Source of the DNA: Myxococcaceae bacterium
GTDB lineage: Bacteria; Myxococcota; Myxococcia; Myxococcales; Myxococcaceae
DNA length: 32,214 nt
Assembly: GCA_017881265.1 (NCBI GenBank)
Contig: JADGRA010000010.1
Span: forward strand, 1-32,214
Reading direction: 5' to 3'
The position numbers were made by a program, and so were the translations under genes. Positions 1-8,626 of this stretch are shown here, one piece after another; position 1 is the stretch's first letter, and the number at the start of each line of letters is the position of its first letter. The notes beneath the pieces were generated by a model. It searched no databases and was not told where the DNA came from. It saw nothing but the letters and a program-made list of their open reading frames with translations.

Positions 1-121
1 TCGGAGCCTGGCGCTTCGAATTTGGCGGGCGCAAGCCGGACGGGCGTCCCCAGGCCTGGAGCGGTAGGGCCGTTAGAGGTTGGAGGAGTCCTGGCGAGGT
101 ACTGAGTGTCCCCTGCGGACG

Positions 122-1492
122 CTACGCGTTCAGCAGTTCAAAGCGGGCCGTGAAGTGGCGCAGCTGCTTTGGCTGCCACGCGATGCGCAGCCCGCGTAGC
201 TGGCCCCGGCGCGCCCAGACCTCCTCGAAGACCTCGATGAGGTAGTCGGCATGGGACTGCGTGTAGACCCGGCGCGGCATCGCCAGTCGCACGAGGTCCA
301 TCTCGGCGGGCTGCTCCGTTCCATCCGGCCGCAGGCCGAACATCACCGTGCCGATTTCACATGACCGGACGCCCCCCGTTTCGTACAGGGCGACCGCCAG
401 CGCCTGCCCCGGGTATTGCAGGGGTGGCACGTGCGGAAGGAAGCGCCGCGCATCGACGAAGACGGCATGGCCGCCGACGGGCTGGACGATGGGGACACCG
501 AGGGCCCTCAGCCGTTCGCCGATGTACTCGTTCGTGCGCAGCCGGTAGCGGAGGTACTGCTCGTCGACTATTTCGCGCAGCCCGACGGCGATGGCCTCCA
601 GGTCCCGGCCGGCCAGTCCGCCGTATGTCGGAAAGCCCTCGGTGAGAATCAGCCGGTTGCGGGCGGCGCCAGCCAGTTCGTCGTCATGCATGGCGAGCCA
701 GCCGCCGATGTTGGCAAAGGCGTCCTTCTTGGCGCTCATCGTCATCCCGTCGGCCAACGCGAACATGTCGCGCACGATGTCCGGCACGGAACGGTGCGCC
801 TGGCCGGGTTCCCGACACTTGATGAAGTAGGCGTTCTCGGCGAAGCGGCACGCGTCGAGGAAGAGCGGCTTTCCGTGCCGGTGCGCAACCTCGGCCACGG
901 CGCGGATGTTGGCGAGACTCACCGGTTGACCACCTCCGGCGTTGTTCGTGACCGTCAGCATGACGATGGGGACTGAGGGGCCCTGCTCCGCCAGCAGCAC
1001 CTCCAGCCGCGCAACGTCCATGTTGCCCTTGAAGGGATGCAGAGAGTCCGTGTCCCTGGCCTCGGCCACTACCAAGTCCAGCGCCGTGGCGCCGGTCGCC
1101 TCGACGTTGCCCCGTGTCGTGTCGAAATGGGTATTCGACGGGATAACTCTCCCGGCACCGCCGAGGATGGAGAAGAGGATGGCTTCGGCGGCGCGGCCCT
1201 GGTGCGTGGGGATGATGTGCTTGAAGGGCATCAACTCGCGGACCGCCGCTTCAAATCGGTAGTAGGACGGGGAGCCCGCGTAGGACTCGTCGCCGCGCAT
1301 GATGGCGCCCCACTGGTCGGCACTCATCGCGCTGGTGCCGGAGTCCGTTAGCAAGTCCACCATCACGTCGTCCGAGTGGATGCTGAAGAGGTTCCAGGAG
1401 GCCTTGCGCAGCAGTTCACGTCGCTCTTCCTGCGTCGTCAGTCGAATCGGCTCAACGACTTTGATGCGGAACGGCTCGATGATTGTTTTCAT
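122..1492 (-). CDS. tnaA: Tryptophanase (tryptophan indole-lyase)
   Basis: Cytoplasmic PLP enzyme that cleaves L-tryptophan to indole, pyruvate and ammonia. The 456-aa product is close to the family length of about 470. The start is the ATG giving MKTIIEPFRIK; an ORF extends about 90 codons upstream, but that part is low-complexity and unlike the family. The PLP-lysine motif SAKKD is at about residues 253-257, with Lys256 as the likely Schiff-base lysine. Two positions separate it from the sister enzyme tyrosine phenol-lyase: the sequence reads CEIGT where phenol-lyase has its substrate-binding Arg (MERG), and LRHFTA near the C-terminus keeps the His of E. coli TnaA (His463) where phenol-lyase has Phe. 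No clear Shine-Dalgarno precedes the ATG. It is divergent from the S9 peptidase gene. No tryptophan permease gene lies beside it. Confidence 0.95.
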   Translation of the reverse strand: MKTIIEPFRIKVVEPIRLTTQEERRELLRKASWNLFSIHSDDVMVDLLTDSGTSAMSADQWGAIMRGDESYAGSPSYYRFEAAVRELMPFKHIIPTHQGRAAEAILFSILGGAGRVIPSNTHFDTTRGNVEATGATALDLVVAEARDTDSLHPFKGNMDVARLEVLLAEQGPSVPIVMLTVTNNAGGGQPVSLANIRAVAEVAHRHGKPLFLDACRFAENAYFIKCREPGQAHRSVPDIVRDMFALADGMTMSAKKDAFANIGGWLAMHDDELAGAARNRLILTEGFPTYGGLAGRDLEAIAVGLREIVDEQYLRYRLRTNEYIGERLRALGVPIVQPVGGHAVFVDARRFLPHVPPLQYPGQALAVALYETGGVRSCEIGTVMFGLRPDGTEQPAEMDLVRLAMPRRVYTQSHADYLIEVFEEVWARRGQLRGLRIAWQPKQLRHFTARFELLNA

Positions 1493-1611
1493 GGCGTGAC
1501 GCACGGCAAGGCTGGTGGAAGGCAGGCAGGGCAGGGGCGGAACTCGCCGGCGCCCACGGCCACCCCCGTGGCGGGGCCGGCGGTGAGTGCACCCGTCAGT
1601 CTCCAGCGCAT
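1489..1611 (-). CDS. Possible short leader ORF in front of tnaA
   Basis: A 40-codon ORF begins MRWRLTG and ends LPCVTP-stop. Its TGA overlaps the tnaA ATG in an ATGA arrangement. It has one Trp codon (residue 3) and a Pro codon directly before the stop. E. coli TnaC also has a critical Trp and a terminal Pro, but the spacing here is quite different. There is no good Shine-Dalgarno for either this ORF or tnaA. It may be chance in a GC-rich leader; listed because tnaA would otherwise lack an obvious translation signal. Confidence 0.2.
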   Translation of the reverse strand: MRWRLTGALTAGPATGVAVGAGEFRPCPACLPPALPCVTP

Positions 1612-1752
1612 GAGGGGGCACCGTAGCTGGTTGTGTCGCGCTGTGGGCGCTTCTCTCGACGTGCCTGAAGTTGGCCCCGGGCGCTCTGCCCCGTTGGCGG
1701 CGTGGGCGGCCCCGGCTAGGGTGCCGCCCCCAAGCCGAGAGGAGCCGGACCC

Positions 1753-3732
1753 CTGCTGCCCACGACACTTGTCGCTGCCCTCATCCTTGCCGCAAGCCCG
1801 CAGCGGCCCACCGTCGAGTCCGCGCTCGCGGCGCTGCACCGCATCGTCCATTTCGAGCGGGTTGCAATCTCGCCCGATGGGGAACGGGTGGCCTGGGTCG
1901 AGACAGTCGCCACGCCGGACGGCCCGTCGGGCAACCTGCGAACCATTCGCGTGAGCGACCGGTCCGGCTCGCCGGCAGTGCTCCTCACCGCCGCCCGCGA
2001 CGCCTCCCCCCACGAGGAGGACGAGCCTGTTTTCTCGCCCGACGGGGGCAGGGTGGCATTCCTGTCGGATGCCGAGGCCTCCGGTCAGCCGCAGCTGTAC
2101 GTGGCCGACCTCAAGAGCGGGGCCGTCCGCCAACTGACGCACGTCACGGGTTACTTGGAGAACCCGCGTTGGGCCCCCGATGGAAAGCGGCTGGCCGTCC
2201 TGTTCCTCGAGGGAGCTGCGGACGCGCGCGGCCCGCTCGGCCCGAGTGCCCGCGAGACCGGCGTCATCGCCTCCGTCGTCCATGAACAGCGCCTCGCCGT
2301 GGTGGCTGTCGAGGGTGGCGAACTCACGCGCGTTTCCCCGGCCGACCTATTCATCTACGAGTACGCCTGGAGCCCGGATGGGACGCGTTTCGTCGCCACC
2401 GGTGCACACGGAGACGGAGACAACAACTGGTGGACGGCCGACCTCTTCCTCGTGCCGGCTTCGGGGGCCGCAGCGACGCGCCTGTACCACCCGACGCTGC
2501 AGCTGTGCGAGCCGACGTGGAGCCCCGATGGGACCCGGGTGGCCTTCATCGAAGGGCTGATGAGCGACTTCGGCTTCAACGGGGGCGATGTCTTCGTCGT
2601 CCCGGTCGCCGGCGGCCGCGCTCGGAATGTCACCCCCGGGATGCACGCCTCCGCGGCGCAGCTACATTGGTCGGCGACCTCGGGCCTGGTGGCCACGGCG
2701 GCGATGGGCGGGGATTCGGCGTTCCTGCGTGTGGACGCTGACCAGGCGAAGGCCCCGGTGACGCTCTGGCGCGCTGGCGAGACGGTGAGGCGGAGCCGGA
2801 ACATCTCGGCGGCGTTCGCCAGCGACGGGAAGACGACGGCGGTCATCCGCGAGTCGGCGCTGGAACCTCCGGACGTCTTCGCTGGTGCCATAGGGACCTG
2901 GACGCGGCTGTCCAAGGCCAACGCCGGCGCCAGCAGCCCAGCCGCCGAGGTGCAGAGCCTGACCTGGACGAGCGACCGTTGGGAAGTTCAGGGCTGGCTC
3001 CTTCTGCCACCAGCCGAGATGACGGCGCGCAAGCCAGCGATGGTGGTCAACGTGCACGGAGGTCCCGCTGGCGTCGCCACCAATGCCTTCGACACGAAAG
3101 TCCTCCTGCTCGTCAGCCAGGGCTACGCGGTGCTCCTGCCAAACCCCCGCGGCAGCTACGGTCAGGGCGAGGCCTTCACCCGTGCCAACGTGAAGGACTT
3201 CGGGCATGGGGACCTGCGCGACATCCTCGCCGGCGTAGACCGGGTGGTCCGGACCGGTGCAGTCGATGGCACCCGCGTTGGCATCACCGGGCACAGCTAC
3301 GGCGGGTACATGACGATGTTCGCCGTGACCCAAACCAATCGTTTCAAGGCGGCGGTGGCAAGTGCCGGCATCGCCAACTGGCTCAGTTACTACGGCGAGA
3401 ACAAGATTGACCAGTGGATGGTGCCATACTTCGGCGCCACGGTATACGCGGACCCCGCCGTGTACGCGCGGAGCTCTCCCATGACGTTCATCACCCACGT
3501 GAAGACGCCCACGCTGGTGCTGGTCGGGGAACGGGACGCGGAGTGCCCGGCGCCGCAAAGCTACGAGTTCTGGCATGCGCTCAAGACGCTGGGGGTGCCT
3601 ACGGAGTTCGTCGTCTACGCGGACGAGGGGCACCACTTCCTGAACCCGGCAAACGTGCTCGACCACACCCGGCGTGAGGTGGCGTGGCTGGACCAGTACC
3701 TGAACGGAGTTCCTGCCGCGGCGGCCCGCTGA
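1753..3732 (+). CDS. Secreted S9-family prolyl oligopeptidase / acylaminoacyl-peptidase-like hydrolase
   Basis: Serine peptidase of family S9, expected to cleave short peptides in the envelope or outside the cell. The N-terminal half carries WD40/TolB-like beta-propeller blades (repeated SPDG: ISPDGERVAW, FSPDGGRVAF, WAPDGKRLAV, WSPDGTR). The C-terminal half is an alpha/beta hydrolase with Ser about 515 in GHSYGG, Asp about 595 in GERDAE and His about 627 in DEGHHF. The first ATG/GTG/TTG-type start is the GTG at 1888, but that cuts into the first blade. Upstream in frame, to the stop at 1717, the sequence encodes LLPTTLVAALILAASP, a good signal peptide, followed by an amphipathic stretch. A CTG at 1753 sits 8 nt after GAGAGGAG, so I chose it as start (659 aa). 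The start is inferred; the family call is firm. Confidence 0.9.
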   Translation: MLPTTLVAALILAASPQRPTVESALAALHRIVHFERVAISPDGERVAWVETVATPDGPSGNLRTIRVSDRSGSPAVLLTAARDASPHEEDEPVFSPDGGRVAFLSDAEASGQPQLYVADLKSGAVRQLTHVTGYLENPRWAPDGKRLAVLFLEGAADARGPLGPSARETGVIASVVHEQRLAVVAVEGGELTRVSPADLFIYEYAWSPDGTRFVATGAHGDGDNNWWTADLFLVPASGAAATRLYHPTLQLCEPTWSPDGTRVAFIEGLMSDFGFNGGDVFVVPVAGGRARNVTPGMHASAAQLHWSATSGLVATAAMGGDSAFLRVDADQAKAPVTLWRAGETVRRSRNISAAFASDGKTTAVIRESALEPPDVFAGAIGTWTRLSKANAGASSPAAEVQSLTWTSDRWEVQGWLLLPPAEMTARKPAMVVNVHGGPAGVATNAFDTKVLLLVSQGYAVLLPNPRGSYGQGEAFTRANVKDFGHGDLRDILAGVDRVVRTGAVDGTRVGITGHSYGGYMTMFAVTQTNRFKAAVASAGIANWLSYYGENKIDQWMVPYFGATVYADPAVYARSSPMTFITHVKTPTLVLVGERDAECPAPQSYEFWHALKTLGVPTEFVVYADEGHHFLNPANVLDHTRREVAWLDQYLNGVPAAAAR

Positions 3733-3788
3733 GCTTTCCGCGACAGGTGTCGCTACGCGACGGTGCCGTGCACCTGTGGAGGACGGAC

Positions 3789-4373
3789 ATGGGTTTACGG
3801 ATGTGCAGTATGGCCGCCTTTCTGACCCTCGCGCTCGCGTGCGCGCACCCGTCGGGCACGCCTGAGCAAGCGGGCGTTCAGACACCCACGGCGCCGCAGG
3901 TAACGCCAACGGCGAAGGCTGCCGACGTCGCCTCACCAGACGCCATCCTCGCTGCGACTTACGACGTCATCTCGGGACCGGCCGGACAGCCGCGTGACTG
4001 GGAGCGCTTCCGTTCGCTCTTCTTGCCCGGAGCGCGCCTCATTCCGACCGGACGGAACGAGAAAGGCAGCGGCTTCGTGGCCCACACGTACACCCCCGAG
4101 GAGTACATCGCGCGTGCCACCCCCTTCTTCCAGAAGGAGGGTTTTTTCGAGAAGGAGTCGAGCCGTCGCACGGAACGCTACTGCAACCTTGTCCAGGCCT
4201 TCAGCACCTATGAATCGCGCCACCGTCCAGAGGACCAGCCGTTCGCCCGGGGCATCAACAGCTTTCAGCTCTTCTTCGATGGGACCCGCTGGTGGGTGGT
4301 CACCATCTTCTGGCAGGCGGAAACCCCTGACACTCCAATTCCCAACGAGTTCCTACCCACCGTGAACAAATAG
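3789..4373 (+). CDS. Putative lipoprotein with NTF2/SnoaL-like fold
   Basis: A 194-aa product. The N-terminus MGLRMCSMAAFLTLALAC is a lipoprotein signal with Cys after LALA. A Pro/Thr/Ala-rich linker follows, then a domain of about 140 aa with DWERFRSLFLPGARLI, TPEEYIARATPFF and a final WWVVTIFWQAE strand, a pattern typical of NTF2-like/DUF4440 proteins. No catalytic residues can be assigned. The ATG at 3789 is preceded by GGAGG at about 8 nt; the ORF is open further upstream, but that part overlaps the peptidase 3' end. It lies 56 bp after the S9 peptidase on the same strand, so the two may be co-transcribed. Function unknown. Confidence 0.75.
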   Translation: MGLRMCSMAAFLTLALACAHPSGTPEQAGVQTPTAPQVTPTAKAADVASPDAILAATYDVISGPAGQPRDWERFRSLFLPGARLIPTGRNEKGSGFVAHTYTPEEYIARATPFFQKEGFFEKESSRRTERYCNLVQAFSTYESRHRPEDQPFARGINSFQLFFDGTRWWVVTIFWQAETPDTPIPNEFLPTVNK

Positions 4374-4439
4374 AAGGTTCATCAGAGGCTTTCGCGAGGA
4401 AGCGTCGCGAGAAGAGGGTATGGTCGTCCTCAACAAAGA

Positions 4440-4470
4440 CCCGGGCCCTGAATGACTCTTCTGGCCCGGG
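4440..4470. terminator. GC-rich hairpin after the lipoprotein gene
   Basis: Perfect 8-bp inverted repeat CCCGGGCC / GGCCCGGG around a 15-nt loop, about 65 bp past the stop at 4373. No U-run follows on the plus strand, so it is at best a weak intrinsic terminator. Confidence 0.35.
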
Positions 4471-4668
4471 GTTCGTGTATTCGTGGAGCGACGCGTGGAC
4501 GACGGAGCTCATGACGTGTTTCACCCTCTGGTGACGGCAGGGAAGGGTGCGTCGATGTGCCTCGGCGCGGCGGGCACACAACTGGGCGCTCGGCGGGGTT
4601 GAGAGATTCCCGAGCGCGACCCCATCTCGTTCAGCGCGAAGCTTGGCATTGCGCTCGCGGCCAGCCTG

Positions 4669-5262
4669 GTGAACGCGGTCGTTTACCTGGTGCCAAACCA
4701 CCTATTCATCGACTCCCCGCGCCTGCTTCCCTGGACGCCCGTTGACGCGGCGGTGCCATTCTTGCCGGCCACCGTGTGGATTTATTTCTCCGACTACTTC
4801 CTGGTGACGAGTGCGTTCTTGTGGTGTGCCAGCTGGACAGAGGTGAAGCGCTTCGTCCGCGCCTACTTCGTGCTGCTGGTCACGGGCTCCGCCATCCACG
4901 TCCTGTGGCCCACCACTTTCCCGCGCGAGGCCTTCCCCATCGAGGGGACGGGCGTGACCGCTTACGCCTTCAGGTTTCTCCGCCAAGTCGACCTTCCCAC
5001 CAGCTGCCTGCCAAGCATGCACGTGGCGAGTTCCTACCTGGCGGCGTTCTCACTGTGGCGGCACCCTCCGCGGCTCTTCGCCGTGTGGCTCGCCTGGGCG
5101 ACCTCGGTGGGTGTCTCGACGCTAACGGCCAAGCAGCACTACCTCATCGACGTGCTGGCGGGCTTAGCGCTGGCAGGGGCCTTCTGGGCGCTGTTTTTCT
5201 TTTTGCCCGAAGTCCGCAACCGTCAGGCAAGCGAGTGGGCAGTGGCCTCGAGCAGCCGGTGA
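4669..5262 (+). CDS. PAP2-superfamily membrane phosphatase
   Basis: Integral membrane protein of the type-2 phosphatidic acid phosphatase superfamily, expected to dephosphorylate a lipid or prenyl phosphate at the outer membrane face, or to act in inositol-phospholipid-like exchange. Several hydrophobic helices are visible, and the active-site motifs are LPSMHVASS (residues about 115-123) and AKQHYLIDVLAG near 153-164, with the conserved His residues. The best canonical start is the GTG at 4669 (197 aa). In-frame codons back to the stop at 4600-4602 encode IPERDPISFSAKLGIALAAS, which reads like the true beginning of the first helix but offers only ATT or CTG starts. The 3' end overlaps the convergent phosphoesterase gene by 40 nt. 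Confidence 0.8.
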   Translation: MNAVVYLVPNHLFIDSPRLLPWTPVDAAVPFLPATVWIYFSDYFLVTSAFLWCASWTEVKRFVRAYFVLLVTGSAIHVLWPTTFPREAFPIEGTGVTAYAFRFLRQVDLPTSCLPSMHVASSYLAAFSLWRHPPRLFAVWLAWATSVGVSTLTAKQHYLIDVLAGLALAGAFWALFFFLPEVRNRQASEWAVASSSR

Positions 5263-6071
5263 GTGTCGATGTCCAGCTGCCAGAAACCGGCAGCGGTGCC
5301 CTCGGTCGAGCTCCCGCCACCGAAGGTGTGAGGTGCGCCCCCCCGTGCCCGGTGCCAGTAGCGATGGTGGGAGTGCCCGTGCGCGACGACCACTGCGCGC
5401 CCGCGCAGGACGCGCGAAAGCGGCCCTGCGTCCAGAAGCCCCGACTCCCGCCAGTTGAACTTGCCTGAAGGACCGAACGGTCCGTGGTGGGTGAGCACCA
5501 ATACGGTACGTCCGGCCAGGCGCGCGTCGTCGAGCACGCGGCGGAGCCTTTTCAGCTGGCTCCGCCCGAGCCGACCAACGAGGTAGTGCCCCCAGCTGTT
5601 GACCCGTGTGCTGTCCAGTCCGACCAGCGCCAGCCGCTTGCCCACCAGCTTGACGAAGGGATAGCCCCTGGCGTCCGCGTGCTCGGGCAACTCGCTCCTC
5701 AACTCGCTGGCGAACATGCGCTCGAAGACGCGCGAACGCGGCGTGTCCGTGTAGCGGTCGTGATTCCCCGGAATGACTGTCAGCCGGCCTTCGGCGAGGA
5801 GGGGGGCGAACAGCGAGCGGACGTGGGCGAACTCGACCTCGTCCCCAAGGGCCGTGAGGTCCCCCGTCAGAAGCACATGGTGTGGCTCGCGGCCGAGGGC
5901 CTTGTCGACGAGGCGGCGGATGCGGTCATGGACGCCGTGGAAACGCCTAAGCCGTCCGAGCCCCTGCAATTCGAAGCGCCCGGGCGCGCCCCGCCAGCCC
6001 GAGCTCCAGAGCGAACGCTGCCTCCAGTCAATTTGGAGGTGAATGTCACTGAGGTGCACGAGGCGGGTCAT
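5223..6071 (-). CDS. Calcineurin-like metallophosphoesterase
   Basis: A 282-aa cytosolic-looking phosphoesterase with a complete dinuclear metal motif set: HLSDIHL near the N-terminus, LLTGDLTALGDEVEF, VIPGNHDRY, LTHHGPFG and AHGHSHHRYW. This is the class III cyclic-nucleotide phosphodiesterase / general phosphohydrolase pattern; the substrate cannot be told from sequence. The ATG at 6071 has AAGGAAA about 5 nt upstream. It lies 88 bp downstream of the short-chain dehydrogenase on the same strand and may share its transcript. Its 3' end overlaps the PAP2 gene tail to tail. Confidence 0.9.
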   Translation of the reverse strand: MTRLVHLSDIHLQIDWRQRSLWSSGWRGAPGRFELQGLGRLRRFHGVHDRIRRLVDKALGREPHHVLLTGDLTALGDEVEFAHVRSLFAPLLAEGRLTVIPGNHDRYTDTPRSRVFERMFASELRSELPEHADARGYPFVKLVGKRLALVGLDSTRVNSWGHYLVGRLGRSQLKRLRRVLDDARLAGRTVLVLTHHGPFGPSGKFNWRESGLLDAGPLSRVLRGRAVVVAHGHSHHRYWHRARGGAPHTFGGGSSTEGTAAGFWQLDIDTHRLLEATAHSLA

Positions 6072-6159
6072 GGGGTTTCCTTAACCATGCCCGTTAGCCA
6101 CGTCCGGCCGCAAGCGGCCGAGGAGCCGACGGAGTTGCCCAAAGTCCGTTCCCGGGCAA

Positions 6160-6861
6160 CTATTCAACGGGTTGCCCATCCTCGAAGAAGCCGCCCGTGG
6201 GGCCGTCGGCGTCGAGTCGACATGCCCAGAGGACGGACGCTGCCCCTTGCTCGAGGGAGCGTGGCGCATTCGCGCCGCCCATGTCCGTCCGAACCCAGCC
6301 AGGACTGACGGCGTTGACGAGAATGTGTCGGGGCTCAAACTGCTTCGCAAAAAGCTGTGCGAGGCGATTCAGGGCGGCCTTGCTCGCGCCATAGCCTCCC
6401 GGTGCTTCGTCGCAGAGCGCCTCCACGTCGCGGAGGGTGAGGACCTCCGACCGAAGTCGGGTGAGCAGCCGTGGGTCCTGGTTCGCACTCCGCCCCAACC
6501 CGCTGGACACCATCGCGACCCTGGCTCCATCGAGGAGCAACGGGGCCAGCGCTTGGGTGAGGAGTAGCGGTCCACGGACGTTTACGTCCCAGATGTTGCG
6601 AGCCTCGACGCCCCGGTAGACGCCCGCATTGTTGACCAGCACGTCCAGCTTTCCGCCGCGCCCGGCGAGACGGCCCGCCAACCGTTCAATCGACTCCGGA
6701 GAGCCGACGTCCAAGACCTCCGGCGTGCCCCCAGGCAGCTGTTGTGCATCGCCTGCCACACGGACGGCGGACAGGACGCGGTAGCCTTCACGCGATAGCT
6801 CGCGTGCGACTTCCCGACCAATGCCGCGGGAGGCGCCTGTCACCAAAGCTGTTCGCTTCAT
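6160..6861 (-). CDS. Short-chain dehydrogenase/reductase (SDR)
   Basis: Classical SDR of 233 aa. The Rossmann motif TGASRGIGREV is at residues 8-18, NNAGVYRG marks the central strand, a catalytic Ser lies in AMVSSGLGR, and Tyr-x-x-x-Lys is present as YGASKAALNRLAQ. PGWVRTDMGG follows the active site as in many SDRs with small carbonyl substrates. Substrate unknown. It is divergent from the reductase at 7083 with about 220 bp between them, and is followed by the metallophosphoesterase. Confidence 0.92.
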   Translation of the reverse strand: MKRTALVTGASRGIGREVARELSREGYRVLSAVRVAGDAQQLPGGTPEVLDVGSPESIERLAGRLAGRGGKLDVLVNNAGVYRGVEARNIWDVNVRGPLLLTQALAPLLLDGARVAMVSSGLGRSANQDPRLLTRLRSEVLTLRDVEALCDEAPGGYGASKAALNRLAQLFAKQFEPRHILVNAVSPGWVRTDMGGANAPRSLEQGAASVLWACRLDADGPTGGFFEDGQPVE

Positions 6862-7082
6862 GGGGCGCTAGCCTATGAAAAAGTCAGGGCGGCCGCTTTC
6901 CTCGCGTCTCGACGGTGTGTCTGGGTGACCCTCGACGGTGATGCCCTGCCTGAGGCGCCGTCGCCGGATGCGCCCCAAGGCGTTCCAGCCAGCCACCGCA
7001 TCGTCCTTCAGAATGTCCCCGGACAGGAGGACCGGGGCTCGCGCGCTAGACGTCGCCTGCGGTTTCGAGGATGTTGTCGCGC

Positions 7083-7943
7083 ATGGCCAACATCGCCTTT
7101 CTCGGGACCGGCCTCATGGGCGCAGCCCTGGCGGAGGCTGCTGCGAAGCGTGGCGACCGTGTAGCCGTCTGGAATCGCACCACTGCCAAGGCCAGGGCCC
7201 TCGAAGCGTTCGGGATTCGTGTCGCAGAGACGGTGCCGGCGGCCATCGCCGGTGCGGAGCGGGTGCACGTCATGCTGGCCGACGACGCTGCCGTCGATGA
7301 CGTCCTTTACGCGGCCGGAGAGGGCCTGCACGCCGCACTGGTCATCGACCACTCGACCACGTCGCCAGTCGGGACCGCCGCGCGCGCGAAGCGCCTCGAA
7401 GCACGTGGAATCGCATTCCTGCATGCCCCCGTCTTCATGAGTCCGAAAATGTGTCGCGAGGCGGGCGGCATCATGCTGGTGGCCGGTCCACAGGCGACGT
7501 TCGCCCGCACTGAGGCGGCGCTGCGCGCGATGACTGGCCGCGTCGAATACCTCGGGGAGCGTCGTGACCTCGCGGCGGCGAACAAGCTCTTCGGCAACGC
7601 GATGATTATCGCCATCTGCGGCGGCCTGGCCGACGTCTACGCCATGGCCAAATCCCTGGGAATCAGCGCGGAGGACGCCCACGTTCTCTTCAGCAAGTTC
7701 AACCCCACGGGTACCCTCACGTATCGCGGCGCAGCGATGGCCAGTGGCGACTACACCCCCAACTTCGAGTTGACGATGGCCCGCAAGGACGCACGATTGA
7801 TGATTGAGGCGGCTCAGGGTCTAGAGCTTGCCGTCCTGCCGGCGATTGCCAAACGCATGGATGCGCTCATCGCGCGGGGCTTTGGCTCCGACGACATGGG
7901 CGTCTTGGCCGTCGACGCGGTCCCGAAGACGGCGCCGCACTAG
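7083..7943 (+). CDS. NAD(P)-dependent beta-hydroxyacid dehydrogenase (3-hydroxyisobutyrate dehydrogenase family)
   Basis: A 286-aa oxidoreductase. The N-terminal dinucleotide fold is FLGTGLMGAALAEAAAKRG, followed by WNRT, which suggests NADP preference (Arg after the second strand). The family substrate region is DHSTTSP, with FLHAPVFMSP replacing the usual DAPVSGG, and the catalytic Lys is in NKLFGNAMII. It probably reduces a small aldehyde or oxidises a beta-hydroxyacid. ATG 7083 is preferred over ATG 7071: the only GAGG lies directly against 7071 but about 12 nt from 7083, and MANIAFLGTG is the usual family start. Confidence 0.88.
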   Translation: MANIAFLGTGLMGAALAEAAAKRGDRVAVWNRTTAKARALEAFGIRVAETVPAAIAGAERVHVMLADDAAVDDVLYAAGEGLHAALVIDHSTTSPVGTAARAKRLEARGIAFLHAPVFMSPKMCREAGGIMLVAGPQATFARTEAALRAMTGRVEYLGERRDLAAANKLFGNAMIIAICGGLADVYAMAKSLGISAEDAHVLFSKFNPTGTLTYRGAAMASGDYTPNFELTMARKDARLMIEAAQGLELAVLPAIAKRMDALIARGFGSDDMGVLAVDAVPKTAPH

Positions 7944-8072
7944 TGTCAACGTTCTGAGCTCATCGAGGAGATGAGCCCTTCGTGCCTCTCGAAGGCCTCC
8001 GGCGCGCCACGCTGGCGAGCGGGCCCGCGCGCCCTTTGTTTGTCCGGTAAGGCTTGCGGTAGCTTCTGCAGC

Positions 8073-8459
8073 ATGCGGATCCTTCACACGATGCTTCGTG
8101 TCGGTGACTTGGAGCGGTCGCTGGCCTTCTACACGGATGTGCTCGGGATGGACCTGCTGCGGCGGAAGGACTACCCAGACGGCCGGTTCACCCTCGCCTT
8201 CGTCGGCTATGGCCCCGAGTCGGAAGGCGCTGCCATCGAGCTGACCCACAACTGGGACACGAAGGGTTACGAGATTGGCCAGGGATTCGGCCACGTCGCG
8301 GTCGAAGTAGACGATGCCTACGCCGCCTGCGAGCGAATCAAGGTGAAGGGCGGAGTGGTCACTCGAGAAGCTGCCCCAATGAAACACGGCACCACGGTGA
8401 TTGCGTTCGTCATGGACCCCGATGGCTACAAGATTGAGCTCATTCAGCGCCGGAGCTGA
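8073..8459 (+). CDS. gloA: Lactoylglutathione lyase (glyoxalase I)
   Basis: A 128-aa metalloenzyme that converts the methylglyoxal-glutathione hemithioacetal to S-lactoylglutathione. All four metal ligands of the E. coli-type enzyme are visible: His5 (RILHTM), Glu in AAIELTHNW, His in [11 protein letters not shown] and Glu in GYKIELIQ. The motif [15 protein letters not shown] is also typical. The start is ATG 8073; the ORF continues upstream but that part has no family similarity. Confidence 0.95.
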   Translation: MRILHTMLRVGDLERSLAFYTDVLGMDLLRRKDYPDGRFTLAFVGYGPESEGAAIELTHNWDTKGYEIGQGFGHVAVEVDDAYAACERIKVKGGVVTREAAPMKHGTTVIAFVMDPDGYKIELIQRRS

Positions 8460-8626
8460 AGAGGACACACATGTGTACCCCCGTGGGTTGTCGATAGTGG
8501 GGTGGGGGAAGCGCCAGCGGTCGAGCCGAGTCTTCGTATGCTTCTCATTTCCTTGTCGAAGAGGTCGGAGACGAGAACTCGTCACCTAAGGCGTGTCCGG
8601 TGCTGCCCACACGCATCTCACGGCGT

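Noticed and set aside
1489-2283. Long minus-strand ORF opposite the S9 peptidase start
   Set aside because: Shadow of the GC-rich coding strand; no family features. Only its last 41 codons, after an internal ATG, are discussed as a leader.
2662-3936. 424-aa minus-strand ORF over the S9 peptidase
   Set aside because: Antisense to a clear peptidase; Arg/Val-rich without motifs.
8465-8476. Palindrome ACACATGTGT after the glyoxalase gene
   Set aside because: Short and isolated; no second copy or promoter context.
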